Origin: Bacteroidota bacterium
GTDB taxonomy: Bacteria > Bacteroidota > Bacteroidia > Chitinophagales > UBA2359
NCBI GenBank assembly: GCA_020631675.1
Contig: JAHDGT010000168.1
Location: 1 to 8,926 of the forward strand
DNA length: 8,926 bases
Direction of reading: 5' to 3'
Position 1 is the stretch's first letter. The number at the start of each line of letters is the position of its first letter. The notes beneath the pieces were generated by a model. The model ran no database searches. It saw only the letters and a program-made list of their open reading frames with translations, and had not been told where the DNA came from. The position numbers and the translations under genes are program-made. Shown in pieces: positions 6,744 to 8,926 of this stretch.

Positions 6744-6751
6744 TACTTTTG
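6744..6751 (+). promoter_or_regulatory. Bacteroidota -7 promoter element before murI
   Basis: TACTTTTG is a perfect match to TAnnTTTG, 35 bases before the murI ATG and in the 73-bp gap after the CotH-like gene. No clear TTG element is seen at the usual distance upstream. The motif supports separate transcription of murI. Confidence 0.42.
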
Positions 6752-6786
6752 CGAACGCTATCAAACTCAGCGTGTATCCATAAGCA

Positions 6787-7623
6787 ATGAATAAATTCCA
6801 GCATCAACCATCACCATCAGCCCCCATAGGCGTATTTGATTCAGGCGTAGGCGGTTTGACCGTAGCTCGTGCCATCGCGGAACACCTGCCTAATGAGCAG
6901 CTGCTCTACTTTGGCGACATTGCCCATTTGCCCTATGGTGATAAATCATCAGAGGCGATACGTGGCTATGCGCACAGCATTACTGCCTTTCTTTTGAGTG
7001 AGGGTTGTAAGATGGTCGTTATTGCCTGCCATACCGCATCGGCTGTTGCTTATGATAGTTTACAAGAACGCTTTGGTGATCAGGTGATGATCGTGAATGT
7101 GACCGACCCCGTGCTGGCTACAGTAGCTCGTTCTAATATTTCCCATTTAGGCTTGATCGCTACCCCCAGAACAACTCGATCTGAAGTATATAGTGGTCGC
7201 TTGAGCTTGATCGCACCCCATATCAAAGTCAGCGAAAAAGCAACGCCTTCCTTAGCCAGTATTATTGAAGAAGGCATGCATAGGGATGAAGCAGCCATTA
7301 AAGCGATCCTTACCTATTATCTCAATGATCCGCTTTTTGAAGATATAGACGGCTTTGTACTGGCTTGTACCCACTACCCCATCATCCGTCATCGCATTGC
7401 CGAGCATTTCGGTGCTGGTGTTCGCTTGTTTGATGCGACCCACACCATCGCATTGGAAGTGGAAGAACTCTTGAAAACGGCAAATCTACTTGCCTCAGCC
7501 ATAGTCGAAGAAAGCTATGTGCCACACCGTTTTTTAGTTTCTGATCACACTACTACTTTTCAAGAAACGGCGGAGTTATTTTTTGGGCGTAAGGTGGTTT
7601 TGCAGCATCATGTGCTGGATTGA
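6787..7623 (+). CDS. murI: Glutamate racemase
   Basis: The enzyme interconverts L- and D-glutamate without a cofactor, supplying D-Glu for peptidoglycan, in the cytoplasm. The 278-residue product is of normal length and shows the family's landmarks: IGVFDSGVGGLTV (14-26) with the substrate-contacting Asp-Ser, YFGDIAHLPYG (41-51), first catalytic cysteine in VVIACHTASA (77-86, Cys81), and second in LACTHYP (192-198, Cys194 with Thr195-His196). One oddity: the residue after Cys81 is His, where most glutamate racemases have Asn (CNT). All other key residues are intact, so activity is expected. The ATG at 6787 gives a short polar leader of about 13 residues before the core; no better start follows. 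It is flanked by its own promoter-like element and a downstream hairpin. Confidence 0.96.
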   Translation: MNKFQHQPSPSAPIGVFDSGVGGLTVARAIAEHLPNEQLLYFGDIAHLPYGDKSSEAIRGYAHSITAFLLSEGCKMVVIACHTASAVAYDSLQERFGDQVMIVNVTDPVLATVARSNISHLGLIATPRTTRSEVYSGRLSLIAPHIKVSEKATPSLASIIEEGMHRDEAAIKAILTYYLNDPLFEDIDGFVLACTHYPIIRHRIAEHFGAGVRLFDATHTIALEVEELLKTANLLASAIVEESYVPHRFLVSDHTTTFQETAELFFGRKVVLQHHVLD

Positions 7624-7629
7624 GATAGT

Positions 7630-7637
7630 TTCTTTTG
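7630..7637 (+). promoter_or_regulatory. Possible -7 element downstream of murI
   Basis: TTCTTTTG matches TAnnTTTG at seven of eight positions and, like the murI element, is followed by CG. It lies just after the murI stop and could drive the proline dehydrogenase gene with a long leader. No -33 partner was identified. Confidence 0.22.
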
Positions 7638-7646
7638 CGGCAAGGC

Positions 7647-7668
7647 GGGAGGACACATGGGTCCTCCC
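7647..7668. repeat. Perfect 8-bp hairpin after murI
   Basis: GGGAGGAC (7647-7654) and GTCCTCCC (7661-7668) form a perfect GC-rich stem with a 6-base loop, 23 bases after the murI stop. It lacks a T-tract, so it is not a classical intrinsic terminator. It resembles the GC-rich hairpins ending in CCCCTAC that are dispersed between genes in many Bacteroidota and cyanobacteria; that resemblance comes from memory and was not searched. Confidence 0.6.
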
Positions 7669-7794
7669 CTACACAAATTCGGTTTTCTAAATGTAAAAGT
7701 TCGCATAATACAAATCATTTACGTCTTGGTGATTTCAGTACTTGCGTGTAAATTGCAGGCTCAAAAGCAAACGGGCGCTAGCCCTATATTATGA
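7657..7794 (+). CDS. Possible 45-aa ORF resembling an orphan signal peptide
   Basis: An ATG in the loop of the hairpin opens a 45-codon frame whose TGA overlaps the proline dehydrogenase ATG (ATGA, 7791-7794). The product has a basic patch (KVR, 14-16), a hydrophobic stretch IIQIIYVLVISVLAC, and ends KLQAQ before a short polar tail. This is the look of a Bacteroidota signal peptide cut off right after the cleavage site. It may be a remnant 5' end of a lost exported-protein gene, a small membrane peptide coupled to translation of the next gene, or chance. The start codon is weakly supported because it lies in the stem-loop. Confidence 0.25.
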   Translation: MGPPLHKFGFLNVKVRIIQIIYVLVISVLACKLQAQKQTGASPIL

Positions 7795-8926
7795 GTGAAC
7801 CCAAGCCGCTGATCAGCTTTGAAAATACCGAGAATGCCTTTGCCAGCAAATCGGATAAAGATTTAGAGAAAGCCTATTATCTGTTCAAAATGATGCAGTC
7901 TAACGGACTGGTACAGATAGGGTCCAGATTGACCCAATTGGCTTTTAAATTACGCCTTCCTATTACGCCTATTGTCAGAGAAACCATTTATGCGCATTTC
8001 TGCGGTGGCGATACCATAGAAGAATCTCAGTCTACCGTTGCCAAGTTAGGGGAATATGGGGTAGAGAGTTTAATGGATTATGGCGTAGAAGGCAAGGAAA
8101 GTGAAAACGATTTTGACCGCACTACGCATGAACTTAGACAAGCCATTAAGTATGCTGACATTGAATCAAATGTGAGTGTGATCGCTGTAAAGGTCAGTGC
8201 GATTTCCACTTCTAAGCTACTCATGAAGATGAGCAAGGGCGAGGAGTTGGACAGTGTTTATGAAAACCAGTTACGCCGTTTGCGCGAGCGTTTACACAGC
8301 ATTTGCTCATTAGGCTTAGAGAAGAAAGTCTATGTTTATTTTGATGCCGAAGAAAGCTGGATACAAGATGCCATTGATGAGCTGGTGATGGAAATGATGG
8401 CCATTTACAATAAGGAAATTCCCCTTGTGTACAACACCATTCAGCTGTACAGACATGACCGCTTAGCCTATTTGAAAAAGAGCTTTGAAACTGCGCAAAA
8501 AGGCAACTTTAAATTAGCGGTAAAACTGGTGCGAGGTGCCTATATGGAGAAAGAGAGAATGCACGCCAAAGAAGAGGACTACCCCTCTCCCATCCAAGAA
8601 AATAAAGCGGCTACCGATCGGGATTTTAATGCGGGCATTGACTTCTGCTTATCCAATATTGAGGACATTGCTTTTTGCTGTGCTTCGCACAATGAAGAGA
8701 GCAATCTGAGATTAGCGAATAAGGTATTGGAAATGGGCATTTCTCCTGATCACCCGCATATTTATTTTAGTCAGCTATTGGGTATGAGTGATCACATCTC
8801 TTTTAACTTGGCGGCGGCTGGTTTTAATGTGGCTAAGTATATGCCTTATGGCCCTGTGAGAGAGGTGATACCTTACTTGATCAGAAGAGCTAAAGAAAAC
8901 ACTTCTGTGGCAGGACAAATGGGGAG
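7791..8926 (+). CDS. Proline dehydrogenase (3' end beyond window)
   Basis: The frame is open from ATG 7791 to the window edge, giving 378 complete codons. It is a stand-alone FAD-dependent proline dehydrogenase, oxidising L-proline to delta-1-pyrroline-5-carboxylate and passing electrons to quinone at the membrane. Diagnostic motifs are KLVRGAY (245-251), QLLGMSD (328-334) and YMPYGPVREVIPYLIRRAKEN beginning at 350, whose paired Arg365-Arg366 bind the proline carboxylate. The order and spacing fit the Bacteroidota form of roughly 390 residues, so only a short C-terminal piece should be missing. It has no fused P5C dehydrogenase domain up to the edge. An in-frame TAG at 7779-7781 makes 7791 the first possible ATG. 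The start overlaps the stop of the small frame before it. Confidence 0.95.
   Translation, partial: MSEPKPLISFENTENAFASKSDKDLEKAYYLFKMMQSNGLVQIGSRLTQLAFKLRLPITPIVRETIYAHFCGGDTIEESQSTVAKLGEYGVESLMDYGVEGKESENDFDRTTHELRQAIKYADIESNVSVIAVKVSAISTSKLLMKMSKGEELDSVYENQLRRLRERLHSICSLGLEKKVYVYFDAEESWIQDAIDELVMEMMAIYNKEIPLVYNTIQLYRHDRLAYLKKSFETAQKGNFKLAVKLVRGAYMEKERMHAKEEDYPSPIQENKAATDRDFNAGIDFCLSNIEDIAFCCASHNEESNLRLANKVLEMGISPDHPHIYFSQLLGMSDHISFNLAAAGFNVAKYMPYGPVREVIPYLIRRAKENTSVAGQMG

Overview
The window looks like a chromosomal segment of a Bacteroidota bacterium, most likely of the Saprospiria type. The evidence is: a large protein ending in a type IX secretion (T9SS) sorting domain with a YPNP start; several signal peptides ending in ..AQ or a lipobox; no Shine-Dalgarno sequences; a perfect TAnnTTTG promoter element before murI; and a Bacteroidota-style proline dehydrogenase. 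GC looks mid-40s by eye. The Saprospira-like placement is an impression from the GC-rich interspersed repeats and was not tested.

Layout. 1-222 holds no gene but is densely structured: one copy of an interspersed hairpin repeat (1-87), then a nested inverted repeat (91-197) around a perfect 28-bp palindrome. 223-1476 (minus) encodes a secreted protein built from three repeats of about 120 residues. 1660-3045 (plus, divergent) encodes a GPH-type sugar:cation symporter. 3046-3362 holds the second copy of the repeat, inverted relative to the first, so each divergent gene has the repeat 3' of it in the same orientation relative to transcription.

3363-3686 and 3813-4331 encode two small, very acidic lipoproteins with similar short motifs. 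The second carries 23 Gly-Asp-Ser triplets in blocks of 5, 3, 4, 5 and 6. A strong intrinsic terminator follows at 4360-4410, then a 763-residue secreted CotH-family kinase-like protein with a T9SS sorting domain (4422-6713). murI (glutamate racemase, 6787-7623) and a proline dehydrogenase running off the right edge (7791 onward) are housekeeping genes. Between them lie a hairpin and a 45-codon reading frame resembling an orphaned signal peptide.

The most interesting possibility is a secreted CotH-like kinase beside a Ser-Asp-rich surface lipoprotein. This recalls the Bacillus arrangement where CotH phosphorylates Ser-rich repeat coat proteins encoded beside it. That the two work together here is inference from adjacency and composition. 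The second point of interest is the repeat and palindrome structure downstream of the two divergent genes.
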